Below are positions 6,334 through 15,399 of a DNA stretch of 64,000 nucleotides, piece by piece; position 1 is the first letter of the stretch, and every line of letters starts with the position of its first letter. This DNA comes from Acidobacteriota bacterium (lineage in GTDB: Bacteria > Acidobacteriota > UBA6911). Location: NCBI GenBank assembly GCA_012729555.1, contig JAAYCX010000012.1:1-64000 (forward strand). Reading direction: 5' to 3'. A program made the position numbers and the translations under genes. The notes below the pieces were generated by a model, which was given only the letters and a program-made list of their open reading frames with translations, made no database searches and was not told where the DNA came from.

Positions 6334-7104
6334 ATGAAAGAGAGATTGCAGGCACACGCCGGATGGGTCCTGGCGCTGGCGGCCCTGGCGGCCGCGCTGG
6401 GGGCGTTTCTGCTGCCGCCGATCCCGCAGGACCCCCGCTACCATGCCTTTGCCGACGGGCGTGCTCTGGCGGGGGTGCCGAACGCGCTCGACGTGCTCTC
6501 GAACCTCCCCCTGGTCGTGCTTGGGGCGGTGGGGCTCGTGCGCTGCCGGCGCGGGGGAGATCCGGGCCGGCTCGAGGCGCTCTTTTTCGCGACCGTGCTC
6601 CTGACCGGGATCGGTTCGTCGCTCTACCACCTGCATCCAAACGACGACACCATCGTTCTGGACCGGCTGCCGCTTTCGGTCATGTCGATGGCCCTCTTCG
6701 CGGCCATGCTGGCCGACCGGGTCAGTCTCCGGGCGGGCCGATGGCTCGCCTGGGGGGCCGTGATCGCCGGGCCCGCGAGCGTATGGTACTGGCGCTCGGG
6801 CGAACTTCGGGGCTCGGGGGACCTCCGCCCCTACGGCTACCTGCAGTTTCTGCCCGTCCTGCTGATCGCGCTCCTGCTCTTCCTGCGTCCCGAAGGGGGA
6901 ATTCCCGCAGGAAGGTTCGCGCAGGCTTTCGGCTGGTACGCGGCCGCGCGGGGGGCGGAGCTGCTCGACGCCCCGATCCTGGCCTGGACCGGGATCGTCA
7001 GCGGCCACACCCTCAAGCACCTCCTGGCCGCCGTGGCGGTAGGGTGCCTGCTCGCCCTCTGCCCCTCGCGCGGGGCGGCCGTCAGGCGAGAAGCTTCGCC
7101 TTGA
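6334..7104 (+). CDS. Ceramidase-like integral membrane hydrolase (CREST superfamily)
   Basis: A 256-residue polytopic membrane protein with about seven hydrophobic segments. The alkaline-ceramidase signature is present: GSSLYHLHPND with VLDRLP (residues ~94-113) supplies the conserved serine, histidine and aspartate, and GHTLKHLLAA near the C terminus supplies the histidine pair that binds zinc. Eukaryotic relatives cleave ceramide; bacterial substrates are mostly untested. I chose the ATG at 6334 over 6298 because the shorter form starts just before the first membrane segment. The last 23 bp overlap the end of the flavodiiron gene on the other strand. Confidence 0.7.
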   Translation: MKERLQAHAGWVLALAALAAALGAFLLPPIPQDPRYHAFADGRALAGVPNALDVLSNLPLVVLGAVGLVRCRRGGDPGRLEALFFATVLLTGIGSSLYHLHPNDDTIVLDRLPLSVMSMALFAAMLADRVSLRAGRWLAWGAVIAGPASVWYWRSGELRGSGDLRPYGYLQFLPVLLIALLLFLRPEGGIPAGRFAQAFGWYAAARGAELLDAPILAWTGIVSGHTLKHLLAAVAVGCLLALCPSRGAAVRREASP

Positions 7105-8260
7105 GCATGGCGACCGTTTCCGCGAGGCCTTCCAGCTCCGCCTCGTCCGGGACGAAGGGGACGTACTTCCCTTCCCCGGCCGGCTCGAACCCCGCCTCCT
7201 TGAGGGAGGCCTCCACTTCCTTGAAGCCGATGGGGGACCAGCCGTAGGAACCGAAGGTCCAGGAGAGGCGCTTCTTCGGCTTGAGCCCCTTGAGGTACAT
7301 GAGGAGCGCGGCCATGGTCGGGAGCATCCGGCTGTTGAGGATGGGGGTCCCGAAAAGGACCATCCGGCTGCGGAGGATCTCCGTCACCACGTCGGAGATG
7401 TGCGTGGCCTGGAGGTTCATGAGCACCGCCGGGACGTTCTCCCTGGCGAGGCCCTCGTAGAGCCGGCGCGCCATCGCCTCGGTCGAGTGCCACATCGTGT
7501 CGTAGACGATGACGACCCGTGGGTCGGTGTCGTGCCTGGCCCACCGGGCGTAGAGGCCCGTGATCCGGGCGATATCCTCCGGGCGGCGCCAGATGAGGCC
7601 GTGGGAGGGGGCGATCATGTCGACGTCGAGCCCACCGACCGCCTCGAGCGCCTTCACCACCTGGCTGCCGTAGGGGAGCACGATGTTGCCGTAGTACTTG
7701 GCCGCCTGCGCGTCGACGATGCCGGCGGGGACCTCGTCGGCGAAGCGCTCGTGCGAGGCGAAGTGCTGGCCGAAGGCGTCGTTGGGGAAGAGGGTCCGGT
7801 CGTGCTCCGAATACGTGACCATCGATTCGGGCCAGTGGACCATGGGGATCGGCAGGAACCGGAGCCGGCGCGCGCCGATATCGAGCGTGTCGCCGCTCCC
7901 CACCACCCGGAAACGCCAGTCGCGCTTGTGGTGGCGCCGGAGTTCCTCGGCCCCCTTGGAGGAGCAGACCACCTCCGCTTCGGGGCAACACTCGAGCAGC
8001 CGCCCGATCGCGCCGGAGTGGTCCATCTCGGTGTGGTTCGAAATGATGTAGCGGATCTCGCGGGGGTCGATCACCTCCCGGATGCGGCCGAGCATCTCCC
8101 CGAAGCCGTCGCGCTTGACGGTGTCGACGAGGGTGGGGAGCTCGTCCCTGAGCAGGTAGGCGTTGTACGTCGTCCCCGCCGGCGTGGAATAGCCGTGAAA
8201 CACCCTCAGGTTCCAGTCGATGGCCCCCGCCCAGAAAACGCCCTCTCTGATCTCCAGCAT
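7082..8260 (-). CDS. Flavodiiron protein (A-type flavoprotein)
   Basis: A 392-residue two-domain enzyme. The metallo-beta-lactamase-like half carries the di-iron ligands in SNHTEMDHSGA, MVHWPES, LFPNDAFGQH and APSHGLIW. The flavodoxin half begins near residue 255 with the FMN phosphate loop VIVYDTMWHSTEAMA. Such proteins reduce oxygen to water or nitric oxide to nitrous oxide in the cytoplasm of anaerobes and microaerophiles, with electrons usually from rubredoxin. The rubredoxin gene lies 16 bp upstream, which supports this. AAGGAGG precedes the ATG at 8260; the frame is open further upstream only as a shadow of rubredoxin. Confidence 0.93.
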   Translation of the reverse strand: MLEIREGVFWAGAIDWNLRVFHGYSTPAGTTYNAYLLRDELPTLVDTVKRDGFGEMLGRIREVIDPREIRYIISNHTEMDHSGAIGRLLECCPEAEVVCSSKGAEELRRHHKRDWRFRVVGSGDTLDIGARRLRFLPIPMVHWPESMVTYSEHDRTLFPNDAFGQHFASHERFADEVPAGIVDAQAAKYYGNIVLPYGSQVVKALEAVGGLDVDMIAPSHGLIWRRPEDIARITGLYARWARHDTDPRVVIVYDTMWHSTEAMARRLYEGLARENVPAVLMNLQATHISDVVTEILRSRMVLFGTPILNSRMLPTMAALLMYLKGLKPKKRLSWTFGSYGWSPIGFKEVEASLKEAGFEPAGEGKYVPFVPDEAELEGLAETVAMLKAKLLA

Positions 8261-8276
8261 GCTCGCGCCTCCTTCT

Positions 8277-8438
8277 TTACTCGACGGCCGTAAACTGGTC
8301 CTGCGCCGCCCCGCAGTCGGGGCAGACCCAGTCTTCGGGCAGGGACTCGAACGGCGTTCCCGGCTCGATCCCGTTTTCGGGGTCCCCCGCGGCGGGGTCG
8401 TAGATGTAGCCGCATGCCTCACAACGATGCTTTTTCAT
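8277..8438 (-). CDS. Rubredoxin
   Basis: A complete 53-residue rubredoxin. It has the two iron-binding CxxC pairs, [10 protein letters not shown] near the N terminus and VCPDCGA near the C terminus, with the usual [14 protein letters not shown] loop between them. AAGGAG lies before the ATG. It carries one electron at low potential and is the likely direct donor to the flavodiiron protein encoded immediately downstream. Confidence 0.95.
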   Translation of the reverse strand: MKKHRCEACGYIYDPAAGDPENGIEPGTPFESLPEDWVCPDCGAAQDQFTAVE

Positions 8439-8454
8439 GGTGGACTCCTTCCGT

Positions 8455-9624
8455 CTACTGCTTCATCAGGGCCCGCGTCCCGTGCCGCATCCCCTCGAGC
8501 GTCAGCTCGTGCATGGGGAAGAGGCCTCCGATCATCCGGGTGGTGGGGACGCTGGGCCACCACTCGCGCGGTTCCGGGTTCAGCCAGAGGACCTTCCGGA
8601 ATCTTTTCCGGATGTCACCCAGCCATTCTATCCCGGGGCGGTCGTTGCGGTACCAGAAATCGATCGCCCCGTTGGGGTGCAGGAGCTCGGACGGGGCCAT
8701 GTAGGCGTCCCCGACCAGGATGACGCGGGTGTCGCGCGGGGTCTGCTCCAGCACCTTGCGCGTGGCCACCGGCGTCATCCGGGCGATGTCGGTATAGAGC
8801 TCCTGGTACACGCAGTTGTGGAAATAGTAAAATTTCAGGTTCTTGACGAGGTCCCGGGCGGCCGAAAAGAGCCGGCTGACCAGCTCCGCGTGGGCCGTCA
8901 TGGTCCCGCCCGCGTCCATCAGGAGCATGAGCTTGATCCGCTTGCGCCGCGCCCGCTCCCAGACGAATTCGAGCTCGCCGGCGTTGCGGCAGGTGGCCCG
9001 CACCGTGCCTTCCACGTCCAGGCTCTCCTTCGGCCCCTCCCGGACGACCTGGCGCATGTAGCCGAGCACCGTCTTGATGGCCCGGGTGTCGAGCGCCACG
9101 TCGTCCCGGTAGTTCCGGAAGCTGCGCTTTTCCGCGATCTGGACCGCCCGCCGGTGGCGGCTGACCCCCTGGCCGATCCGGACCCCGGCGGGGTTGTACC
9201 CCCAGGCTCCGAACGGGGAACGCCCCTTGACGCCGATGGCCTGGTTCCCCCCCACGTGCTCCTCGTCGTCCTGGTTGCGCAGCCGGTCGAGGAAGCGCCC
9301 GCGCACCTCCTCGAGATCCAGCTCCTCCACCAGCCGCTTTTCCTCCTCCGTCAGCTCGAGCGGCGGCAGCCGGGCCAGCCGCTCTTCGATCCTCGCGATC
9401 AGCTCATCGCTCGAGTCGATGTGGCCGAAGCATTCGAGGAAGGCCTGGTCGAAGCGGTCGAAATGCCCCTCGGTCTTGACCAGGATCGCGCGCGCGAGGT
9501 GGTAGAAGCGGGTGAGCGAGCTGTCGGCCAGGTTCTCCCCGAGCGCCTGCTGCAGGAGCATCCACTCGTTGAAGGTCGCCGGGATTCCGTGCCGCCTCAG
9601 GGCGCGGAAGAGGTTGATGAACAT
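8455..9624 (-). CDS. VWA domain CoxE-like protein
   Basis: A 389-residue protein with a helical N-terminal region and a C-terminal von Willebrand A domain. The metal-ion site reads LMDAGGTM around residue 237, a variant of the usual DxSxS form that recurs in the CoxE-like family; [10 protein letters not shown] supplies the later aspartate. It is encoded 13 bp downstream of a MoxR ATPase, the standard pairing, where the two act together to insert cofactors or remodel a client complex. The client is unknown; the flavodiiron protein, 194 bp downstream, is a possibility from position alone. Confidence 0.85.
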   Translation of the reverse strand: MFINLFRALRRHGIPATFNEWMLLQQALGENLADSSLTRFYHLARAILVKTEGHFDRFDQAFLECFGHIDSSDELIARIEERLARLPPLELTEEEKRLVEELDLEEVRGRFLDRLRNQDDEEHVGGNQAIGVKGRSPFGAWGYNPAGVRIGQGVSRHRRAVQIAEKRSFRNYRDDVALDTRAIKTVLGYMRQVVREGPKESLDVEGTVRATCRNAGELEFVWERARRKRIKLMLLMDAGGTMTAHAELVSRLFSAARDLVKNLKFYYFHNCVYQELYTDIARMTPVATRKVLEQTPRDTRVILVGDAYMAPSELLHPNGAIDFWYRNDRPGIEWLGDIRKRFRKVLWLNPEPREWWPSVPTTRMIGGLFPMHELTLEGMRHGTRALMKQ

Positions 9625-9637
9625 TCCGTGTCCCCCG

Positions 9638-10438
9638 TCACCGCGTCACGCTCGCGAGGTCTTCCTCGGTCTTCAGGAGCACGCCCAGGAACGGGAGGCG
9701 GCGGACCAGCTCCCGCTCGCCGATCCCGCCGGCGACGATGGCCTGGATCCAGTCGAGGAGCTCGCTGGTCGAGGGACGTTTCTTGAGGTCGCGCCGCTCC
9801 CGCACCTGGTAGAAGCGGGCCACGACCTGGGCCACGAGCTTCCGCTCGAGGTCGGGGTAGTGGACCCTGGCGATCCGCTCCATCATCTCGGGATCGGGAA
9901 ACTCGATGTAGTGAAAGAGGCAGCGGCGCAGGAAGGCGTCGGGGAGCTCCTTCTCGCTGTTGCTCGTGATCATCACGATGGGTCGGTGCCGGGCGCTGAA
10001 GTGGTCCCCGGTCTCGACGACGTCGAACTGCATCTGGTCGAGCTCGTACAGCAGGTCGTTCGGGAACTCCAGGTCGGCCTTGTCGATCTCGTCGATCAGC
10101 AGCACCACCTGCTCCTCGGACCGCAGGGCCTCCCCCAGCCTGCCGAAGCGGATGTACTGGCGGATGTCCGAAACGTCCTTGTCGTGGAAGCGCGAATCGT
10201 TCAGCCGCTGCACGGTGTCGTAGACGTAGAGCCCCTCGGTCGCCTTGGTGGTCGATTTGATGTTCCAGCGGATCAGGCCGAGGCCGAGGTCCTCGGCGAT
10301 CACCTGGGCCAGTTCGGTCTTGCCGGTTCCCGGTTCCCCCTTGAGCAGCAGGGGGCGCCCGAGAACGATGGCGGCGTTGACGATCTCCTTGAGGGAGTCG
10401 CTGAGGATGTAACTGCCGGTTCCTTTGAATCGGTTCAT
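9638..10438 (-). CDS. MoxR-family AAA+ ATPase
   Basis: A 266-residue AAA+ ATPase with Walker A GEPGTGKTE, Walker B VVLLIDEIDKAD, sensor 1 MITSNSEKELPDAFLRR and the family's C-terminal lid. MoxR ATPases act as chaperones with VWA proteins, and the VWA gene follows at once. The ATG at 10438 is preceded by AAGGAAAA; the longer open frame to 10507 lacks conservation. Probably the first gene of a two-gene operon. Confidence 0.9.
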   Translation of the reverse strand: MNRFKGTGSYILSDSLKEIVNAAIVLGRPLLLKGEPGTGKTELAQVIAEDLGLGLIRWNIKSTTKATEGLYVYDTVQRLNDSRFHDKDVSDIRQYIRFGRLGEALRSEEQVVLLIDEIDKADLEFPNDLLYELDQMQFDVVETGDHFSARHRPIVMITSNSEKELPDAFLRRCLFHYIEFPDPEMMERIARVHYPDLERKLVAQVVARFYQVRERRDLKKRPSTSELLDWIQAIVAGGIGERELVRRLPFLGVLLKTEEDLASVTR

Positions 10439-10513
10439 GAAGCCCTTTTCCTTGTGATCGATGGTAAAAAGCGGGTGGCCAGAGGACCCGCGGGGACAGT
10501 GTACCACGGGCGG

Positions 10514-11374
10514 TCAGCGCCGCCGGGCCAGGATCCGCTCGGCCAGCAGCCGGTGGGGATTGTCGAGCAGCCGCCCCTCCACGGTCGTCAGCGCCTTCCC
10601 CCGGTTCTCCGCCGCGTCGAGTTCGGCCAGGGTGCGTTCGGCCCAGGCGATCTCCTCCGGGGTCACGTCGAAAATGCGGTTGATGATCGACGCCTGTTCG
10701 GGGTGGAGCGCGCTCTTGCCGTCGAAACCGAGGCGGCGCGCGTGGGCCGCCTCCCGCCTGAGGATGTCCTGGTTACGGACGTCGAAGCAGGGGGCGTCGA
10801 TGGCGTCGATCCCCGCGGCGCGGGCCGCCAGCACCATCATCTCGAGCGCCAGCCGCAGTTCCCGGCGGTCGTCCCCCGGCTGGCAGCGCACGTCGGCGAC
10901 ATAGTCGGCCGAACCGAAGACCAGGGACTCCAGGCGCGGCGCGGCCGCGATTTCGGGGGCGCCGAGCACCCCCCGAGCCGACTCGATCATGGCGTGGATC
11001 CGGACGCTCCCCGCCTCGAGACCCGCCTGCGCCTCCAGCGCGGCGATCGCGGCGGCCGCGCTCTCGACCTGCCGCGCGCTTTCCACCTTCGGCAGGCAGA
11101 TGCCGTGGGGGCGGGCGGGGACGACGGCCTCGAGGTCCCGGCGCCCGGTCGCGGTTTCGGGCGGGTTGACCCGCACCACGACCTCGTGCGGGCCGAAATC
11201 GATGTCGCCCAGGGCGCGCACGACGTTGCCCCTGGCTTCCTCCTTCATGGCGGCGGCGACCCCGTCCTCGAGGTTGAGCAGAAGCAGGTCGGCGGCGGAG
11301 GACGCCGATTTCTGGAGCATCTTCCGGCTGTCGCCGGGGACATACAGCAGGCTGCGGCGCATCTTCGTTTTCAT
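10514..11374 (-). CDS. HpcH/HpaI aldolase/citrate lyase family protein (CitE-like)
   Basis: A 286-residue TIM-barrel lyase. It shows the family marks RRSLLYVPGDSRKML at the N terminus, LNLEDGVAA with the metal-binding acid, VRVNPP, ICLPKVESA, HAMIESARGVLGA, and FDGKSALHPEQ near the C terminus. Members cleave citryl-CoA, malyl-CoA or similar 3-hydroxyacyl-CoA esters. No citDFG or glyoxylate genes are nearby, so the substrate is open. The start at 11374 has AAGGAG eight bases upstream; an ATG four codons later is also possible. Confidence 0.87.
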   Translation of the reverse strand: MKTKMRRSLLYVPGDSRKMLQKSASSAADLLLLNLEDGVAAAMKEEARGNVVRALGDIDFGPHEVVVRVNPPETATGRRDLEAVVPARPHGICLPKVESARQVESAAAAIAALEAQAGLEAGSVRIHAMIESARGVLGAPEIAAAPRLESLVFGSADYVADVRCQPGDDRRELRLALEMMVLAARAAGIDAIDAPCFDVRNQDILRREAAHARRLGFDGKSALHPEQASIINRIFDVTPEEIAWAERTLAELDAAENRGKALTTVEGRLLDNPHRLLAERILARRR

Positions 11375-11440
11375 TCCCGGACTCCTTCCCACGCATATTA
11401 TCAGGGGCCGGCGGCAAAAGTACAACAGGGAGGAGACGCG

Positions 11441-11932
11441 TCAGGCGGAACCGCCGGGAGCCGCCGCAAAGAGGAGGTAGACGTGGTAGCAGGAAAGGAG
11501 GATGTAGGCCCAGAGGCAGAGACGCGCGGCATAACGGCCCAGAACCCATTCCTTGTGGACGAGGATCAGGGCCATCGGGATGACGGTCATGGCCAGCTTC
11601 AGGGCGAAGAAGGCCGGCATCCCCGCCTCGCTGATCACGGCCTTCATCAGGGGGTTCCATTCCTCGGCCGAACCGCGCAGGAGGTGCATCCGGGTGAGGA
11701 GGGCGTCGGCGAGCGACAGGGCGCAGACGGACAGGGCGATGCCCCAGGTCCGGGAGCCGTAGATGTCGACGTAGCCCCCCCGGTCGGTGGCGCGCCGCCC
11801 CCGGCTCCTCCTGCGGCGCGGCCTCGTACGCAGCAACACCCCGAGCGAGGGGGCGTCGCGCCGGTCGACGCCCGACCGCCTTTCCGGCTTCCTCGTCCCC
11901 GTGACGGGATCGATGAATTCCCCGCGTTCCAT
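11441..11932 (-). CDS. Small membrane protein, DUF5658-like
   Basis: A 163-residue protein with a basic N-terminal half (RRRRSRGRR) and about three transmembrane segments from residue ~60 on (TWGIALSVCALSLADALLT, FFALKLAMTVIPMALILV, LCLWAYILLSCYHVYLLF). The layout, with the D-x-L-x-T motif in the first helix, resembles DUF5658, a family of unknown role. The start at MERGEF is preceded by a G-rich stretch; an ATG 12 codons earlier cannot be excluded. Confidence 0.6.
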   Translation of the reverse strand: MERGEFIDPVTGTRKPERRSGVDRRDAPSLGVLLRTRPRRRRSRGRRATDRGGYVDIYGSRTWGIALSVCALSLADALLTRMHLLRGSAEEWNPLMKAVISEAGMPAFFALKLAMTVIPMALILVHKEWVLGRYAARLCLWAYILLSCYHVYLLFAAAPGGSA

Positions 11933-12001
11933 CCCCCCCACCCCCCCGGGCGGCCCCACGCCGCCCAACGGCTCTCCTATCGGCAGAATGCGCGCCCGGG
12001 T

Positions 12002-13111
12002 TCACTCCCTTCCGGCGAGCGCCGCCCCGATCTCCCCGAGCACCTCCGCGTCCTCCTCACCGTCCCGGGCCGTCTCCAGCAGCCGCGCCCCGGCCGAGGG
12101 GAAGCGGCCGAGGGCCCAGGCTGCGTGGGCCCTCACCAGCGCGCTCCGGTCGCGCAGGGCCGCCCCGAGGGGAGCAACGGCTCCGGGGTCGCCCGAATTG
12201 CCGAGGGCGACGACGGCGTTGCGCACCAGTCGGTCGCGCCCGATCCTCCGGATCGGGCTCGATCCGAAGCGGGCGGCGAACCCTTCGGCCGTCAGGGCGG
12301 CCAGCGCGGCCAGGTCCGCCCCGTTCTCCCGGGGCCCGCCCGCCGGCACGCCCGGTGGGCTCCAGGGGCAGGCTTCCTGGCAGGCGTCGCAGCCGAAGAC
12401 CCGGTCGCCCAGAAGCGGCCTCAATGCGCGCGGGATGACGCCGCGCAGTTCGATGGTGAGATAGGAAATGCAGCGCCGGGCGTCGAGCACGCGGGGCGCG
12501 ACGATGGCCCCGGTCGGGCAGGCGCCCATGCAGCGCGCGCAGTCGCCGCAACCGTCTTCGGCCGGGGGGTCCGCCTCGAGGTCGAGATCGACGAGGAGGA
12601 CGCCGAGGTGGCACCAGGATCCCCGCTCCCGGGTGACGAGGAGGGAGTGCTTCCCGATCCAGCCCAGGCCCGACTGCGCGCCCCAGGGCTTTTCCAGGAC
12701 CGGCCCGGCGTCCACGTACCCCTTTCCCCGGGCGGAAGGAACTTCCTTCTGGATGAAATCGAGGAGGCGGGCGAGGCGATCCCCGGCCACCGCGTGGTAA
12801 TCGTCCCCGAGGGCGTAGCGGGCGATGCGGCCCCGGAGCGGCCCCCGGTCCGGCGGGGGGGGTGCGGGACACTCCATCGCGGCGACGATCACGCTCCGCG
12901 CGCCGGGAAGGACGAGGCGCGGGTCGAGCCGCTCGGCCCGGCTGCGCTCGAGGTAGCGCATCTCTCCGTGGAATCCGCGCCCGAGCCATTCGCGCAGACC
13001 CTCCCCGTGGGGGGCCTCCGCCGCGCGCGCGATCCCGGCCCGGAAAAATCCGAGAGCCCGGGCCTCCGCCCGGATCCGGGCCGTCAAGCCGAAAGCGTTG
13101 GATAGAGACAT
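12002..13111 (-). CDS. queG: Epoxyqueuosine reductase
   Basis: A 369-residue cobalamin-dependent iron-sulfur enzyme that makes the last step of queuosine formation in tRNA. The cobalamin-binding half includes KGYVDAGPVLEK and GWIGKHSLL. Two [4Fe-4S] motifs follow: CGDCARCMGACPTGAI and FGCDACQEACPW. The C-terminal ~90 residues are HEAT-like repeats (AVVALGNSGDPGAVAPLG). It needs B12, which fits the B12 uptake operon further along the window. No other que gene is in the window. Confidence 0.95.
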   Translation of the reverse strand: MSLSNAFGLTARIRAEARALGFFRAGIARAAEAPHGEGLREWLGRGFHGEMRYLERSRAERLDPRLVLPGARSVIVAAMECPAPPPPDRGPLRGRIARYALGDDYHAVAGDRLARLLDFIQKEVPSARGKGYVDAGPVLEKPWGAQSGLGWIGKHSLLVTRERGSWCHLGVLLVDLDLEADPPAEDGCGDCARCMGACPTGAIVAPRVLDARRCISYLTIELRGVIPRALRPLLGDRVFGCDACQEACPWSPPGVPAGGPRENGADLAALAALTAEGFAARFGSSPIRRIGRDRLVRNAVVALGNSGDPGAVAPLGAALRDRSALVRAHAAWALGRFPSAGARLLETARDGEEDAEVLGEIGAALAGRE

Positions 13112-13133
13112 ACGGGCCCCGTCGATCGGCCGG

Positions 13134-13445
13134 CTACTCCCCTTCCAGGTCGACCTCGATCGTGATCGCCCCCTCCGGGTCGGCCATTTTCAGGTGGCGC
13201 AGCATCCCCCGCACGGTGTCGAGGATGATCACGCGCGAAAACCCCTGGCTCCTCTGTTTCAGCGGGACATCCGTCCGGTTGACCTCGATGCGGACCGACG
13301 CCCCCTCGATTTCGTATGCGAAGGTCCGCACCGGGAGCGGGGTCCTGAGGGAGGAGATGATGCCGTGACAGACATTGGCCACGAACTTGCCGATGAAGGG
13401 AGTCAGGGGCGCCTCGATTCCGTTGCTCGTCATCCGAATTTTCAT
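13134..13445 (-). CDS. Conserved hypothetical small protein
   Basis: A 103-residue protein of mixed alpha/beta appearance, with no signal or membrane segment; I do not recognise a family. It ends in a strand-rich acidic tail (AITIEVDLEGE). The start at MKIRM is chosen because the six codons before it lack any ribosome site; a Shine-Dalgarno sequence is not clear here either. It lies 22 bp upstream of queG on the same strand, so it may be cotranscribed with it. Confidence 0.55.
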   Translation of the reverse strand: MKIRMTSNGIEAPLTPFIGKFVANVCHGIISSLRTPLPVRTFAYEIEGASVRIEVNRTDVPLKQRSQGFSRVIILDTVRGMLRHLKMADPEGAITIEVDLEGE

Positions 13446-13537
13446 AGGGGGAGAGTGTACCACAGGAGACGGGTCCGGTCCGGCCGCTTCCTGTGCTATA
13501 GTCGGGGTTTTGGACGCCGCCGCGCGCCGGGGAACGG

Positions 13538-14308
13538 ATGAACGCTCTGACCGCCTGTCTGATCACGCTCGACGAGGAAGAAGACCTGCCGCGCGCGCTC
13601 GGCTCGCTCCGGGGGATCGCCGACGAGATCCTCGTCGTCGACGCCGGGAGCACCGACCGGACCCGGGAGGTCGCGCTCGGGTTCGGGGCCCGCTTCCTCG
13701 AGCGGGCGTGGACCGACTTCGCGGACCAGAAGAATTACGCGGCGCATCGGGCGACCCACGACTGGATCCTGTCGCTCGACGCCGACGAGGAGCTGAGCCC
13801 GGAGCTGCAGGCGTCGCTTCTGGCGTGGAAGCGGGCGGAGCCGGAGGCCGACGTCTACGAACTGACGCGCCGCTCCTCGTACCTGGGGGGGTGGATCTCC
13901 CATTCGGGATGGTACCCCGACCGGCAGCGGCGGCTCTACCGCCGCTCCGCCGCGCGCTTCTGCGGCCTGGTGCACGAGTCCCTCCGTTTCGCGGGGCGCC
14001 CGGGGCGGCTGGCGGGCGACCTGTACCATTACACCATCCGGACCAGGGCCGAGCACGAGGAGAAGGTGGAGCGCTACAGCACCCTGGCGGCGCGGCAGAT
14101 GCTCGCTGAAGGGAAACGGCGCTGGCGCACGGGGTATTACCTCGCGGCGCCGTGGAGCGCCTTGCGGAGCTACGTCCTCCGGGGCGGCTTCCTCGACGGG
14201 TACCGCGGCGCCCTGATCGCCCGGATGGCGTGCCGGACGGTGCGCCTGAAGTACCGCAAGCTCGGTCAATTACTCGGCACGCCGAACGATACGGAGGACG
14301 GGAAATGA
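13538..14308 (+). CDS. Family 2 glycosyltransferase, LPS-core type
   Basis: A 256-residue GT-A enzyme. It starts LTACLITLDEEEDLPRALG, then EILVVDAGSTDRT, and has the metal-binding DADEE in WILSLDADEELS. The overall pattern (FADQKNYAA, GGWISHSGWYPDRQ, GLVHESL) is that of the WaaE/KdtX-like beta-glycosyltransferases that act on LPS core heptose. A C-terminal hydrophobic segment may hold it to the inner membrane. It overlaps the next glycosyltransferase gene by four bases (ATGA), which implies coupled translation. A TATAGT box lies at 13497-13502 without a good -35. Confidence 0.85.
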   Translation: MNALTACLITLDEEEDLPRALGSLRGIADEILVVDAGSTDRTREVALGFGARFLERAWTDFADQKNYAAHRATHDWILSLDADEELSPELQASLLAWKRAEPEADVYELTRRSSYLGGWISHSGWYPDRQRRLYRRSAARFCGLVHESLRFAGRPGRLAGDLYHYTIRTRAEHEEKVERYSTLAARQMLAEGKRRWRTGYYLAAPWSALRSYVLRGGFLDGYRGALIARMACRTVRLKYRKLGQLLGTPNDTEDGK

Positions 14309-15393
14309 AGATACTCTATGCGGATCTGGAAAGGGAATGGCGCGGGGGGCAGGCCCAGGCCTTCCTGACCGTCACGGGGCTTTGCGAACGGGGGCACGAG
14401 GTGGAGCTTCTGGCCGCCTCCGGCTCCCCGCTCGAGGAGCGCTGCCGCGAGGCGGGGGTCACCGTTCACGCGGTTTCGCGTTTCGGGCTGCGGCCCCGGG
14501 CCGCCCTCAGGATGAAAGGACTCGTCGCATCGCGGCGGCCCGACATCGTCCATATCAACGAAGCGCACGCGCTCTCCGCAGCCTGGATGGCGGGGGCCCA
14601 CCGGCGGATTCCGCTCGTCATCTCCCGCCGGATCGGGTTCCCGCTCAAACACAACCCGGTGTCGCGCGCCCGGTTCGCCGCCCTCTCCCGGTGGATCGCC
14701 ACCAGCGACGAGATCGCGGGCACCCTCCGGGATTCGGGGGTCCGGGCGGATAAGATATCGATCGTCGCCGAGGGGGTGGTCCTCCCGCCCGCCACGCCGC
14801 CCGAGGCGCGGGCCCGCGCGCGCGCCCGGTTCGGGATCCGGGAAGGGGAGTTCCTGTTCGGGAACGTGGCCGTCTTCGTCCCCGAGAAAGGGCAGCACCA
14901 CGTGATCGGGGCGCTCCCGGCCCTGCGGGCGGCCCACCCGGAAGCCCGGCTGCTCCTGGCAGGAGACGGGGAGCGCCGCGCGGAGCTGGAAGCCCTCACC
15001 CGGCGGCTGGGCCTCGAGGACGCCGTGATCTTCGCGGGGTTCGTACGGGACGTGGGCGAGGTCTACGCCGCCCTGGACGTTTTCGTCTTCCCCTCCGAGT
15101 ACGAGGGGCTGGGGACCTCCCTGCTGGTGGCGCTGGCCTCGGGGCTTCCCGTCGTCTCCACCCGGCAGGGGTCGCTCGGGGAGGTCGTCGAGCATGAACG
15201 CACGGGACTCGCGGCCCGGCCCGACGCCGGGGAGTTCGCCGCGGCCATGCGGCGCCTGATCGAGGACCCCGCGCTCAGGGAGAGGCTCGGGGCGGAGGCC
15301 CGGCGGGAGGCCGAACGGCGCTTCAGCGTGGCCCGGATGGTGGAGGGGACCATCGCGCTCTACCGGGACGTCCTGGAAAAACGCGCGCGATAG
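14305..15393 (+). CDS. Family 4 glycosyltransferase
   Basis: A 362-residue GT-B enzyme. The N-terminal half has the glycine-rich acceptor loop EWRGGQAQAF; the C-terminal half has GNVAVFVPEKGQHHVI, LLLAGDGERR and the E-x7-E signature within VFVFPSEYEGLGTSLLVALA. It probably adds a sugar to LPS or another cell-surface glycan from an NDP-sugar. It is coupled to the preceding GT2 gene by an ATGA overlap and converges with the next GT2. Confidence 0.88.
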   Translation: MKILYADLEREWRGGQAQAFLTVTGLCERGHEVELLAASGSPLEERCREAGVTVHAVSRFGLRPRAALRMKGLVASRRPDIVHINEAHALSAAWMAGAHRRIPLVISRRIGFPLKHNPVSRARFAALSRWIATSDEIAGTLRDSGVRADKISIVAEGVVLPPATPPEARARARARFGIREGEFLFGNVAVFVPEKGQHHVIGALPALRAAHPEARLLLAGDGERRAELEALTRRLGLEDAVIFAGFVRDVGEVYAALDVFVFPSEYEGLGTSLLVALASGLPVVSTRQGSLGEVVEHERTGLAARPDAGEFAAAMRRLIEDPALRERLGAEARREAERRFSVARMVEGTIALYRDVLEKRAR

Positions 15394-15399
15394 CGGGGC

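Noticed and set aside
9512-13105. A 1,197-codon open frame on the plus strand
   Set aside because: It runs antisense across five well-supported genes (VWA, MoxR, CitE, DUF5658, QueG) and has low-complexity, shadow-type composition common in GC-rich DNA.
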